From Durusdinium trenchii (taxonomy: Eukaryota; Sar; Dinophyceae; Suessiales; Symbiodiniaceae): DNA of 64,000 nucleotides. The position numbers and the translations under genes were made by a program. The stretch spans positions 417,201 to 481,200 of the forward strand of contig CAXAMN010001214.1 of assembly GCA_963970005.1 (NCBI GenBank), given 5' to 3'. Below the pieces are notes generated by a model. That model ran no database searches. It saw only the letters and a list, made by a program, of their open reading frames with translations, and was not told the origin of the DNA. This document shows positions 35,453 to 45,621 of the stretch, piece by piece (the stretch's first letter is position 1; the number at the start of each line of letters is the position of its first letter).

Positions 35453-35809
35453 CTGGCAACGGCGAGTCGTCACGTCGTGTTGCGGACGTCGACGTCAAGG
35501 ACTTCCCAAGTTCTTGCACATATTAAAATTATTTCCAGTGGCTGCCAGCTTCCCAAAGTGCGCACTCACGTGACCCAGAGTCGAACGTGGGTCTGCCGTC
35601 TTGCATCGGGCTTCTGGGAAAAAGAATGCGAAGAATCAAAGCGATTTCTACTCTCACATCGAGTCTCAGTCTCTCGATTAAAACCCAACACCGACAGGAG
35701 GGTCCTGGTAGAATCAAAGCTATTTTTAGATCCGGTCTAAGCAGTTTGCATCTGTTTGCTCTGTCGCCAATCACACGAAACACTAGCGCCGCGACTCGCC
35801 GATTCTGAC

Positions 35810-35907
35810 TCGCCCCGATGTCTGTTTTAAATCGCTCCGAGGGTCAAAATAATTGGAGGGATCGTTCCAGGTCACATTGTAGCCACGATAATAGCCCAAG
35901 GAGAGGC
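35810..35907 (-). CDS. Gene A exon 5: OpuAC-like domain, YYRGYNVTWNDP motif
   Basis: CAG acceptor after a TTCCATTTCGTCCTG tract, 98 bp, phase 1 to phase 0. It reads LSLGYYRGYNVTWNDPSNYF and then DPRSDLKQTSGR, a very characteristic segment of this family. The donor is GTCAGAAT. The intron upstream (41845-35908, about 5.9 kb) holds the 35-bp repeat cluster, the tandem array and the decayed reading frames. Confidence 0.8.
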
Positions 35908-37948
35908 CTGCAGGACGAAATGGAATGGAACGGAAGTGGGTTCCGAGACGCTGCCGAACGGCTGGGGCGTGGGACATGGGGAGAACGTCGGTGCGATGTG
36001 AATCTGAAGACCCAAAAGATCGTGGGCAGATCCTAGGCCCTGGGAGCTCTTTCCAGTTAATTATAGGAGTGATAGGATCCTGGAAACCTCAATGACCAAT
36101 GCAATGTGGTGCCAGCGCTGGCGCCAGCTTGATATCCACATGGCAAGCGGCTGTTTGGGGAACATCCATTACACCGCACCAAAGATCTATACATCAAAGA
36201 GACCATCAAACAGATCGTGGGTAGGAACCCGTGTCGCTGGAGAGGCTACGTGCCAGCTCACTCTGAGGGGCAGTTGAACGTTGTTTTTGCTCCTAGACAA
36301 ACCATTCGAACACGGTGCTAGCCACACTTGCAATAGCTGAACCATTGCTGGTATTCGGACAATCAGCGCCCTGCTGAATATAGCCAACCACTTGCCACTT
36401 GAAACACACGGCTACCAAGTTGAATCAGGTATGGTGTATAATAAGAGTAACACCGCACTCAAACAAAGTGCCACGCACAAAGTGTACTTGGGGCGTCCAG
36501 TCTTTATAAATGATCGCTCATGGTTAGGCCTTGCTTAGCTTGACACGCAGCCCGGCAGATGAAGAGTCGTCGGTGGTGTCATCGAAGAAAGCCCCTGCCT
36601 TCTCCATAGTAGGCAGCCTCAAGAATAGGAGTAGGGATATAAATGCCTGAGCCAATGAAGCAATGGACCCAAGGAGTGCTGGTCTAGCAGCATTTTCTCA
36701 TTCAGATCGAGGAATTTTGCAGAAACCACCACCAGGCTGCAGGTGGGTTTGGGCTTCCAACAGTCCAACAGCACTGCGGGAACACGTGGCTGTGCGAAAC
36801 GAAACCCCCTTCAAACTGGACTAAGGCTTTAATTTTCTTCGGTGCCCGAACTCCAAATTTGATGTCACTTCTGAAGCACCAACCACAAGTGACCAAACAA
36901 GACCATAATGAACTAAGAACACACATGTGTGTGAACACGTCACTCAGCTCAACCAAAACGCTCTACCCGTGGGGTCAACGTAAACATCACTGCACACCAC
37001 ATGCACCAACAGGTCAACAGCACACCCTCCCTTGAAAACCTTGAGCAAAACACACACACACAAAAACGCAAGGGTAAAAACATGTAATACCAAAGGGTTG
37101 ACAGTCAACTCATTTCAGAAATCGGGGATGATCGTCAATCAAGTTCCAACATCGGCGAAACCACGCGGTGCGACTGGTCATGTGAAGAGGTGGACGGTGG
37201 TGGCGGAAAAGAAGGCGTTTGGTGCACAAAGAGGCATGGACCCCGAAGCAACGGTTCGGTCCAAAACCCGAGTAGTGAAGGTCACACCCGTAAACCACGA
37301 TCCCATGGGCCCTGAGAAATCGACCAGCGCCAGCGCTTTCCAACATACTTCCGAAGACCAGCCACGAGTGGTTTGGGGGTTCCATATTCTGCAGCCAACC
37401 TGCAAACCCTTAGCAGCTCAGAAAGAACCTTTGCAGCTCAATTCAAATACAGCGACGCAGAGCAAAAGCTACGAAAGCAACCTATACATGGCAACAGCAT
37501 CCCTCTTCTCATTACAGTGGTGGGGGTGTGCAAGCCATTTTGTATCTACAAAACGCCGGCCCTCCAGAACTTCACTACCAAATACAGGGTCGCACACAAA
37601 CATATCACGACAAAATGCATTAACGTTCAAGGGAAGAAAATATCATGGACTGACACACAAAGTGCACCACTATAAATTGGGGTCCCTATCCCATTTTAAG
37701 AATGTAGATGTTTTTGTTTGGAGGTAGCTATGACTTTATTGATAGCTACCACTTTACAGTAACTTAATCCCTCCAAGTCAATGACCTCGTTAAAGTTGTC
37801 CATCTCAATATGAAGCCATTGAACACTATTTATTTTACGTTGAACACTATTTACTTTACCCCATTAAAACTTGAATTGCGTTCATTGTCTCCTGAGAGGT
37901 GGATGTGTTTAAATATGTAAGGAAATCTACTCCTTTTTGGTGGGTATT

Positions 37949-38608
37949 CTGGATGGCAAGCGGCTAAGCCAAGAACCGCAGTAGAGAACCATGGGTAACT
38001 GCTGGATGGCAAGCGGCTAAGCCAAGAACCGCAGTAGGGTCATGTCTAGGAACCACTGGAGTCTTCTGCAGTTGGAGGCTCATTGTTTGTATTTTACAGC
38101 GAATTTTTGCAGGCCTCATGGAGTACTGGTTTTGAATGACTGGGTCCAGTCAAATTAGGCCCTTCACCTGTAAGGGATGAACACACATGCGCATGCATTC
38201 ATGCCTCACTTCCCTCCTCGTGCGTTGGGCTGCGGCGAGCAATAATAGCTCATCACTGGAAAGCCTGGAAGCCTATCATCGAAGATGAAGGTGCGCATGG
38301 CATGTTCAATCTGGGATGGACATGCAGTGGGGACAGGGTGCTTGGGCCAGGGCGTTTGATGGCTAGCGGCTAAGCCAAGAACCGCGATGGGATGATGATC
38401 AGAAGTTTTTTTGAATAGAATTGGAGGGGAAACTGGTGGTTGTTTGGTTGTAAATCTGGATGGCCGCTGCCAGCGGCCAAGCCAAGAACTGCAGCTAGGA
38501 ACCAAGAATTTGCAGTTGGATGGCAAGCGGCTAAGCCAAGAACCGCAGTAGTCACTAGGAATTATAACCTGCTGGATGGCGAGCGGCTAAGCCAAGAACC
38601 GCAGTAGG
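37949..38608 (+). repeat. Cluster of six copies of a ~35-bp dispersed repeat
   Basis: Core GGCAAGCGGCTAAGCCAAGA followed by ACCGCAGTAG. Copies at 37949-37984, 38001-38037, 38358-38385, 38459-38498, 38518-38551 and 38571-38608. All are in the same direction, often preceded by CTGGAT. Spacing is irregular, so this is not a tandem array. Four further copies lie between 39.2 and 43.3 kb. Confidence 0.85.
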
Positions 38609-39153
38609 AAATTTTTGGTGCTTCTGAGCAATCCAGGGTTTGTGGTAAGCTATCCAGCACATCTGAGCAATCCAAGATTTTTGGTGCATCTTGACAGCAC
38701 ACTTGGAGCATCTCTGGATGTTAGTCAGCAACCAAAGGGTTGTTGCATGGCAACTTTTGCTCTTGAGCCACCTCCATTAAAATCCCTGCAAAACAGCTCC
38801 ATCCTAGATATCTTATGGACAAGTTTACGAGGTCATTGACTTGGAGGTAGTTCTACAGATTTCTTAGACCACAAAACCATGAACGCACCATGTCCGAGGA
38901 GAATGGACGTTGGGCACGAAACACCCCTTGGACCTTCCAGGTCAAGATGCATTTGCAATCACCAGTCCCGTGGAGTGTGGATCTTTCACTCTTCAAAGGG
39001 TATTTCCAAAAAAGCTGCCCTCATCCATCCACCCATCCGAATCGATCGACGTCGGCACCAAGCAGCGACGCCTGGTTTTGACCCAGCCAAGTGGGTTGTC
39101 CTGACTGAACAGGGTGCCCCTTCAAACAGGAAACGTGTTTTGACCTTGATCTT

Positions 39154-39598
39154 TTGGGTCTTCACCCCTATAGGTCTTCTGAGTTGTTTAGGGCACCCTG
39201 TTCTAGCTCTACTGCGGTTCTTGGCTTAGCCGCTTGCCATCCCACCAGCCACCCTTTCTGTGGCCACCGGAACCGAATTCTTTGCTTTTGGCTGGCAATG
39301 CTTGGCAATGGCACTGAGATTAATGAGGGTCAACCCGTATGGATCTGGTCATATCTGGTCTTTACTCTGGTCTTTCCGGAGTAAGTATGGTTCCACAAGG
39401 ACCTTGGAGCTGGTATCCAGGTTCCCACTGAGTTCAGCTTTGTGGATGCGGAGAAGGGCCTGGACGCGAAAACATTCAAGAAGGACACCAACTTCCTCTT
39501 CTGCAGAGACTGGATTTGTGTCTTTGGTCACCGGAGAGTGACATCAGAGGAGAGCCAGGCCAGCTCATGGGTTCTGGTTCTGGATTTGTTGTTTTGAT
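39154..39598 (+). pseudogene. Decayed plus-strand reading frame: DLGAGIQVPTEFSFVDAEKG
   Basis: One frame reads through 39154-39384, hits TAA, then continues VWFHKDLGAGIQVPTEFSFV, DAEKGLDAKTFKKDTNFLFC, RDWICVFGHRRVTSEESQAS to TGA at 39596. The second part looks like a genuine conserved protein fragment. Its 5' part includes an inverted copy of the 35-bp repeat. No family recognised. Confidence 0.4.
39209..39243 (-). repeat. Inverted copy of the ~35-bp repeat
   Basis: CTACTGCGGTTCTTGGCTTA then GCCGCTTGCCATCC, the reverse complement of the repeat at 37949. It is the only inverted copy seen. Confidence 0.85.
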
Positions 39599-39677
39599 AT
39601 CGGCCAGCGCAGTCCACACAGGTGTTGGTCTAAGTAGACCTTTGAATTGCATGCACTCGTATCTTCAGTTGAATGAA

Positions 39678-41039
39678 TTAGGCGACTTTTGGTGGGACAC
39701 TCTTGTGGAAAACTCTGGTCCACTCCTGTAGGGCACTCTTGTCTGACGCACTTCTATGACACTCTGGGGTGGAAAACTCTGGTCCACTCTTGTAGGACAC
39801 CCTTTTGGGACACTCTAGGTGGAAAACTCTGGTCCACTCCTGTAGGGCACTCTTGCCGGACACCCTTCTATGACACTGTTGTGGAAAACTCTGGTCCACT
39901 CTTGTAGGACACCCTTTTGGGACACTCTAGGTGGAAAACTCTGGTCCACTCCTGTAGGACACTCTTGTTGGACACACTTCTATGACACTCTTGTGGAAAA
40001 CTCTGGTCCACTCTTGTAGGACGGTCTTGTCACACACCCTTGTTAGACACTCTTGTGGAAAACTCTAGTCAACTCTTGTAGGACACTCTTGTGGAACACA
40101 CTCTTGACTGTTTGACGGCTGGCTGACTGTTTGACGTGGCGTTCGCACTTGCATGGCTGCCTTTGTGCGTCCATGCATTGTAGCCTCAGGCCAGCAGTTG
40201 GATTTGCGTCTCCTTTTGTGAGCGGAGTTGCATGCAGGATGCTGGCAGATATGCGCCATCCACTGTGGCAATCTTGGCCTTTGTTTCACTGCCAGCGGTG
40301 TCATCTTTATGACACTGGTGCAAGCTGCCTTCGCTTGAGATCCCGAACGCTTCTCCTTAAAGGCATTCACTTGCTTTGATGTCATGATCGATAAATACTT
40401 CCATGTTGGCGCAGGTCCTGACTCCTTGCAAGGATTTGAATCTTGCTCACTGGGCCAGCTGACCCAGGGCTCTGAGAGGATGTGCTGTAAGGCTTCTTCT
40501 TCATCCTCTTCCCTGCTTGCTACCTGTTCTCCGATTGGTGCAGTATCTTGTAGCACCGGACATCATAGATCCTTGTTCAAGCCACGCACTGTGTCCGACA
40601 CTGTGACGTGAGACTTGCCCACTTCAGTCTCCTGCTGTAGTATATCCTCCGCGAGTTTGAGAACCCTGCATCCGTGAGGATTCATCTGCTGCGGCGATTC
40701 TCTTTGGCGATGGGAGATGCCTGATCCATGGATTTGATCTCGACCCTGTTGCTAGCCACAGCTAGAATAGCCGCCATAGGGCTTGGATGTCAGTACTGGG
40801 ATCGGCGCATCGCAGATTTTACCACTGTACTTGTCCTTCTGTATGCCACCTCTTTTGTCCGAGTGCGGCAGGACAACCAGCTGCAAGTAGTAATTACGCC
40901 AGCCTTGAGCTGCAACGTGACTGGTATCACTCAAGAACTTCATCACCGAAAGAAGGCGTGGCTCCAGCTTCTGCTCACATGCCACTGTCTCTGCAGAAGT
41001 TCTGGTCTTCTGGTGCTCCAGTTTCCGACAGAGCGACAC
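39678..41039 (-). pseudogene. Decayed reading frame of about 1.3 kb on the minus strand
   Basis: One reading frame stays open from 41039 to about 40115 except for TAG at 40752 and TGA near 40557, then runs through a tandem array to 39678 with two more stops. Sample residues: LLSVMKFLSDTSHVAAQGWR, GKICDAPIPVLTSKPYGGYS and REEDEEEALQHILSEPWVSW. Intronless, protein-like and broken, so probably a retrocopy or an old mobile-element gene. No family recognised. It lies inside a gene A intron. Confidence 0.4.
39692..40115 (+). repeat. Tandem array with alternating 62/50-bp units
   Basis: The word GTGGAAAACTCTGGTCCACT recurs at 39705, 39769, 39819, 39881, 39931, 39993 and 40055, with a truncated copy at 40091. 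Spacings are 64, 50, 62, 50, 62, 62, 36. The 62+50 pair makes a 112-bp higher-order unit. Unit lengths are not multiples of three, so the repeated peptides seen in one frame are a by-product. Confidence 0.85.
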
Positions 41040-41074
41040 TTCGGTGATTTTGTTAAATATATACCCATGGTTGC

Positions 41075-41160
41075 AGGGGTGTTCTTTTGGAAAGAATAGA
41101 TGGGTCGGTTTGGTGCCATTGACCTATTAAACACCAACTAGGCCTCCTCTCTATGTAAGA
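41075..41160. repeat. Dispersed repeat F3, third copy
   Basis: GATGGGTCGGTTTGGTGCCA and GGCCTCCTCTCTATG. More diverged. It interrupts the decayed reading frame region upstream of 41039. Confidence 0.45.
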
Positions 41161-41845
41161 TGCTATGGGTTATACCACCTGATTACTTTTACTGGCATAA
41201 GACCAGGTTGAGATATCCCAGAGACTCTGGATCGACCGATCTCCTGACATCCCACAGCTGTCTCCTATCCTGCCTCTCACTTTCGCTCGCGGCCTTTCCT
41301 GGTGAGGCTGTGCTTGTGGACATTGCCTGTGCAAGCCTGATGAGGATTTGGAGGACTGGTTGGTGTTGAAGATCCAAACTACACCCCTGCAAGACCAAGC
41401 CCTCCCAATTAAAACTCCTCCTTGAGATTTTGTATAGTACTTGTTTTTGAAAAGGTGCTAGAAGTACCAGGCCTCAAGCGCCAAACACACAGAGGCAAAC
41501 ATGCATGTGCAATGTAGCATCTTGGATTGGATCTCGACTCCTCCCCACAATTCTCGCCCACCATCATGTTGGCAGTCTTCGTGACTATCCAGGAGTGGGC
41601 TAAAAGGGAAGGTGACTTCCACCGACACTTGGCCACACATGTGGGAGAATGTGTGCAGTAGTTGGAGCAGTGGGTGTTGGATGGTCTTGGCGGACCTGAG
41701 CCTGGACCCTGATTGAGGTGACCCCAACCCAGGTGGTTGCCAAGTAGCCCCATGACCTGGTCCGATCAAATGAGTTTTGCGACCTTACAGTTTGTGAGCT
41801 CAACTGGATCCACCACATTCCCTGGTGTTACAGCAGACCACTTAC

Positions 41846-41899
41846 CCTCCTGCAACTCCCATATTTTTGACATATCCTCATGAGTGAAGATCTTCCTAT
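41846..41899 (-). CDS. Gene A exon 4: short OpuAC-like exon
   Basis: A 54-bp exon with a strong GTAAGTGG donor after GAGG at 41846. It is phase 1 at both ends, which fits the exons on either side. The peptide RKIFTHEDMSKIWELQEG supplies the linker helix that the family has between 'MGY.G' and 'GL.L.YYRGYN'. The acceptor (TTTGGTGGAG, then AT) is weak. A second AG six bases further in is more typical but breaks the phase, so the 5' edge is the least certain part. Confidence 0.55.
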
Positions 41900-42329
41900 C
41901 TCCACCAAACCCATTGTCCGGACCGTCCTGGATTGGCCCTGGTAGACCCATCTTCCAGACCACCACCAGACCCTTCTGGACCCTGACCCACCCACAACCA
42001 GGTCGACAATTATCAGACCCTTCTGGACCCTGACCCACCCACAACCAGGTTGGCCCCTTTTGAAGAGGTCTAGGGTGGAAAGTGCTGGTAGGGCCAGTGG
42101 CCTGTTTTGGTGTCATTGCAATTAAGGAGCACCAGAAGATATCACGTGAGTGGAAGGCCGGCTTGGGTATGACCTCTGACAGATCGTTGGTGACAACCAT
42201 CGCACGTCAGAACCTTGCACCATAGCGTGAAGTGGTGGGGGGGTGGCAGGACATGTTCAGTTCCAATGTTCTTTTACCGATTGGGCGCCCTTTTTGGGTT
42301 TTCATTTCATTTCCATTCAAGCACGCCAA

Positions 42330-42362
42330 ATGGCAGGTGGCTAAGCCAAGAACTGTGGTAGG
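42330..42362 (+). repeat. Diverged copy of the ~35-bp repeat
   Basis: TGGCAGGTGGCTAAGCCAAG followed by AACTGTGGTAGG; several substitutions relative to the cluster at 37.9-38.6 kb. Confidence 0.7.
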
Positions 42363-42934
42363 ATGTGGTGGGCATTGTCTTCAAAGATTCAAGAGCACAC
42401 ATGTAGGCATCAATGAAGCCCGAAGTAGAAATCATATCAGAGATTATTTTAAGTGCTCAGGACACAGGATCAGGCTGGTGCCATCCACAGCCCTGGGAAG
42501 CGCTTTCTGCACCACCACATCGGCTGCCTCAAAATAGCCAACAGGACTTCCATTGAGGGGGGCACCGAATTTCCCTTTATCTTAAAGACTTCAACGGCCC
42601 CTTGAGACCTGAAGGGCCATTTGAGACATCAAGGGCCCTTCGCCATTGTTGAGTCAGTTGACAGGATGGGGCTACAGTGCTGGTTCCTGAAGCCAGAGGC
42701 ACACATGTTCTGCCACGCTTTGGCTCGCACCAAGTGAGAGCGATTCTTGGCTGAGTGTGTGTTTGGATGACATTGACTGGTCTTTAATCTAGAGGAGAAC
42801 TTGATTTGAGTGGTTTGAGCTGGTAATTCCAGGTTCATGCACAAAGGTGCCCATTTGAAGAGGCTTCACTGGTCTTTTGGGAAGAGGCTTCAGTGGTCTT
42901 TTGGGTCACTTAACCTGTTCTTTGCTCACTGGAT

Positions 42935-43130
42935 TTGAGCATCTCAGGACTGAACTCGAGGTTCACGCATTGCTTCTCAGAAGAAGACACCGTCGGGATG
43001 ATCAAGAAGCTGTCAAGTGCAATCTCTGGCAGACACATGGAAAAGTTCCTGGCCAAGATTGCGAGGCTCCGCTTGAAGTGTGCAAAGGCACGCATGTGCA
43101 GGACAGTTTGGCTCTCTGATTGCACAGTAC
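42935..43130 (+). pseudogene. Coding-like fragment: HCFSEEDTVGMIKKLSSAIS
   Basis: Plus-strand frame reads ISGLNSRFTHCFSEEDTVGM, IKKLSSAISGRHMEKFLAKI, ARLRLKCAKARM, a basic amphipathic segment. No acceptor or donor frames it well, and it lies next to two copies of the 35-bp repeat, so it may be another retrocopy fragment. The minus strand is open too. Confidence 0.3.
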
Positions 43131-43177
43131 CATTCAGGTTGCTTACTCATTCTGCAGCCTCTTTTTGTTCTGAATTT

Positions 43178-43257
43178 GGGTGGCAAGCGGCCAAGCCAAG
43201 AACCGCAGCTAGTTTGCAGTTGGATGGCAAGCGGCTAAGCCAAGAACCGCAGCTAGG
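43178..43257 (+). repeat. Two adjacent copies of the ~35-bp repeat
   Basis: Copies at 43178-43212 (GGCAAGCGGCCAAGCC...) and 43221-43257 (GGATGGCAAGCGGCTAAGCC...), both ending ACCGCAGCTAG. Confidence 0.85.
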
Positions 43258-43376
43258 ACTATAGAATATGCAGTGAACATGTGAAGGTTCCCATACAACA
43301 TCACTCCAGGAGGTAACGTACCGTGACTTAATGAGTTTGGTAACTGTTTTGAGTGCTTTTTCATCGATTTGTGCAG

Positions 43377-43445
43377 GATCTATGTGGGCTCTGGCGGCGA
43401 CGCCAGTGTGGTTGAGACAAAAGGGCGTTTCTTCCGACAAACGCG
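43377..43445 (+). CDS. Candidate plus-strand exon: IYVGSGGDASVVETKGRFFR
   Basis: TTCATCGATTTGTGCAG acceptor, 69 bp, phase 2 to 2, donor GTGACC after ACGCG. The peptide looks like a beta-hairpin region. It lies in a gene A intron (between exons 3 and 4) on the opposite strand. Function unknown. Confidence 0.45.
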
Positions 43446-43954
43446 GTGACCTCGTAAAACTTGATCGTTCTCGGATGACCTCGTTAAACCAGTACTTCGG
43501 ACTTGCAGGGAATGACTTATAAGTATACCAACAAATAGATATATTACATCAGTCTGATGCGTTCATCAGCATCCAAAATTTCTGGAAAATCAAGCAAACC
43601 AAAACATGTCAAATAGTCAAGTATATCCAAGATCATACAAGAAAAACATACCAACTTACTATAGAATCTGGTGGGTTTTAAAATGTTAGGGCGTGGTCTA
43701 CTATAAAATGTTACCCTGTTATAGTGGCCTTGGGGGGCCCCATTCTGTAGCGGAAATGGGAAGGAGGATGCATAAAGCAACATATTACGTCAACTGAACC
43801 TTTTGGAGAACATCAAAAAAAAGGTGAACTGAACGCTACAATACGCTACAATGGCTCAGTTGTGTATAACGTCAAAAGCCACACCGATTCCTAAAAACCG
43901 AATCGCTTAAGCCGCTGGAGCGGCTGGTCCGTTCGTCCGAGCGGCTGGTCCGTC

Positions 43955-44078
43955 CATGATAGCCCATCAATCCAAGGTTCTTGGGTGCCATCAAGGGATA
44001 ACGGCTTTGCATGTCCATCCACAGTTGTGGATAGTCCTCGACCCAACTCTCGAGGTTGATGTGAAAGTAAGTGATGTC
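43955..44078 (-). CDS. Gene A exon 3: OpuAC-like domain, NLESW ... LGLMGYHG motif
   Basis: Starts after a CACCTCAG acceptor, phase 0, 41 codons plus one base. It reads DITYFHINLESWVEDYPQLW and later APKNLGLMGYH, matching the ligand-cleft part of OpuAC-like binding domains ('LE.W' and 'LGSMGY'). The exon must end near CATG, because the frame then runs into unrelated sequence. No GT is available at the right place, so a G|GA donor (GACGGACC) is the simplest reading, phase 1. Confidence 0.75.
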
Positions 44079-44568
44079 CTGAGGTGAAGCGCAAGCAAGT
44101 ACTATATAGCTATGACCCATGGAGGGAAGGAGGAACACATCATGGAACACCCGTCTTTGGGCCATGGATTCATCCGTGGCCAACGACCCCGCCGATCTCT
44201 CCAACTCAACTCTTCGACCGACCCGCCCGGCCCCAGACGTGGAAGGCCACACCCCGGCGGCCGAGTATCGGCATCACATTGTGGCTCCATGAGGTTGCCT
44301 GGTTTCCGCGGCCGTGGCGAAAAAGGTGTCCAGATCACCGGGGTGTGGAACGGTGTGGGCGTTCCACATGGCGAAACAAGAGTCAGTGGGTCAAAACAGG
44401 AAGGCTTTGGGATGGTTTTTGGGAGTGATCAACATCTGGGATTGTCTGGTGTTGGATGATTCTAGAAGCAGATGGGGTCCGTTCACTTACATGGTACGCA
44501 GGATCGAGCTGCTATTTCACGCGTTTCAAACACGTTTCTCAGGTCCACAGAGGAAGAAACTAAAATGC

Positions 44569-44584
44569 TCTCTCTCTCTCTCTC
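44569..44584 (+). repeat. CT dinucleotide microsatellite
   Basis: About eight CT units inside the second intron of gene A; a smaller copy of the type seen at 924. Confidence 0.85.
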
Positions 44585-44877
44585 CCTATGCAAGGATTTC
44601 TCCAATAGTTGTATCCTGTATCCTTATTCATCATTGCATCGTCTCAAACCGCATCGAACCACCGGATATGGTGTCTGGGTATTGAAATGAAACTCAAATT
44701 GAACTCAATGCGATCCGCGAAATGAAGTTCCATGCCTGAAGTCTTTGTGGTCCAATAGATATATAGACGTGTACATACACTACATGAATCGAATATAACA
44801 TATCAGTTGATATAATTAATTAATGACTCTTATAGTTGACTATACCCAAACTAACCATCCATGTATGGAATAGTGAC

Positions 44878-44997
44878 TTGAACGAAACCGGCGGGAGAGT
44901 CTCCGGTTTCGTGACATGAGTCGACGTCCCAGCGACCGGGACTGCGACAGCCCGTCAGTGCATAGACAGCATTCGGTGTGCCGGCACCCTTGCCTTC
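44878..44997 (-). CDS. Gene A exon 2: OpuAC-like domain, TGC region
   Basis: Forty codons, starting after a CCGCCAG acceptor in phase 0 and ending phase 0 before GTCACT. A nearby alternative donor GTTCAAG would remove two codons. The peptide contains PNAVYALTGCRSPGRW and an SCHETGDSPAGF tail, with two cysteines spaced as in the family's binding domain. It leads straight into exon 3, which begins DITYFHINLESW. The intron before it carries a complete foldback element (45449-45563) and a CpG-dense patch. Confidence 0.7.
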
Positions 44998-45448
44998 CTG
45001 GCGGAGAACGTCCCGAACCCCACACCGAGATGGAGGCGATGGAGGCGAGGCTCGGCTGGTTCTGAGGGGTCAGTTTCTGGTGGTGGGAAGGCTTATATAA
45101 GTAAGAGATGTCTTTGCTGGACATTAATGGTGTGATGGGTCGATGGTTTTTGTGTCTTGTCTGACATGGAGGGAAGGGCCCACACGCCTCAAGGATCGGT
45201 ATCCTACACCTCCAATCATAGAAGGTACTGGACCCTCCTGGCAAGCGGGCCCCCTGTCCCAAAACGAAACGCTTCGCTACGACTGGAGGCCCGGTTTTGG
45301 AAGCTGTCGGTGGTTGACTCGTTTCGACTCGGCTCCCTTGGCCCCCTCCAGACTGGCCGTTTGGAGACACCGCGTGCGTCGCGGCGCCCAACGACCTGCG
45401 ACGTCACAGGCATCGCATCGACGGATTCGCGAGTGGCGTGACATGCAA

Positions 45449-45563
45449 TTCCCAGACACGACCTGTCTGGGACTGCCATAGGACTGCCGATGGTTCGAAA
45501 AAAAGACAGTCAACCACCCCAACTGATCGGCTATGGCAGTCCCATTAGTCGTGTCTGGGATTG
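45449..45563. mobile_element. Full-length foldback (MITE-like) element, family F1
   Basis: Left end TCCCAGACACGACCTGTCTG then GGACTGCCATAGGACTGCCG; the right end is its imperfect reverse complement (GGCTATGGCAGTCCCATTAG, TCGTGTCTGGGA). Terminal inverted repeats of about 40 bp surround a 30-bp centre. No room for a transposase. It sits in the first intron of gene A. Confidence 0.75.
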
Positions 45564-45621
45564 AGGTCCTTGAGCAAGTTGAAAGGACCGCATCCCGCCA
45601 TTCAAGCTAAGGATCGGAGAC

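Larger units (their letters stand above)
35908..41845. other. Large gene A intron (4/5) with accumulated repeats
   Basis: About 5.9 kb between exons 4 and 5. It holds seven copies of the 35-bp repeat, the 62/50-bp array, both decayed frames and one F3 repeat. 35908-37900 shows nothing else I can support. Confidence 0.6.

Noticed and set aside
39678..40064. Repeated peptides (QEWTRVFH and similar) in the tandem array
   Set aside because: Unit lengths of 62 and 50 bp are not multiples of three, so the same DNA appears in three frames; not a protein repeat.
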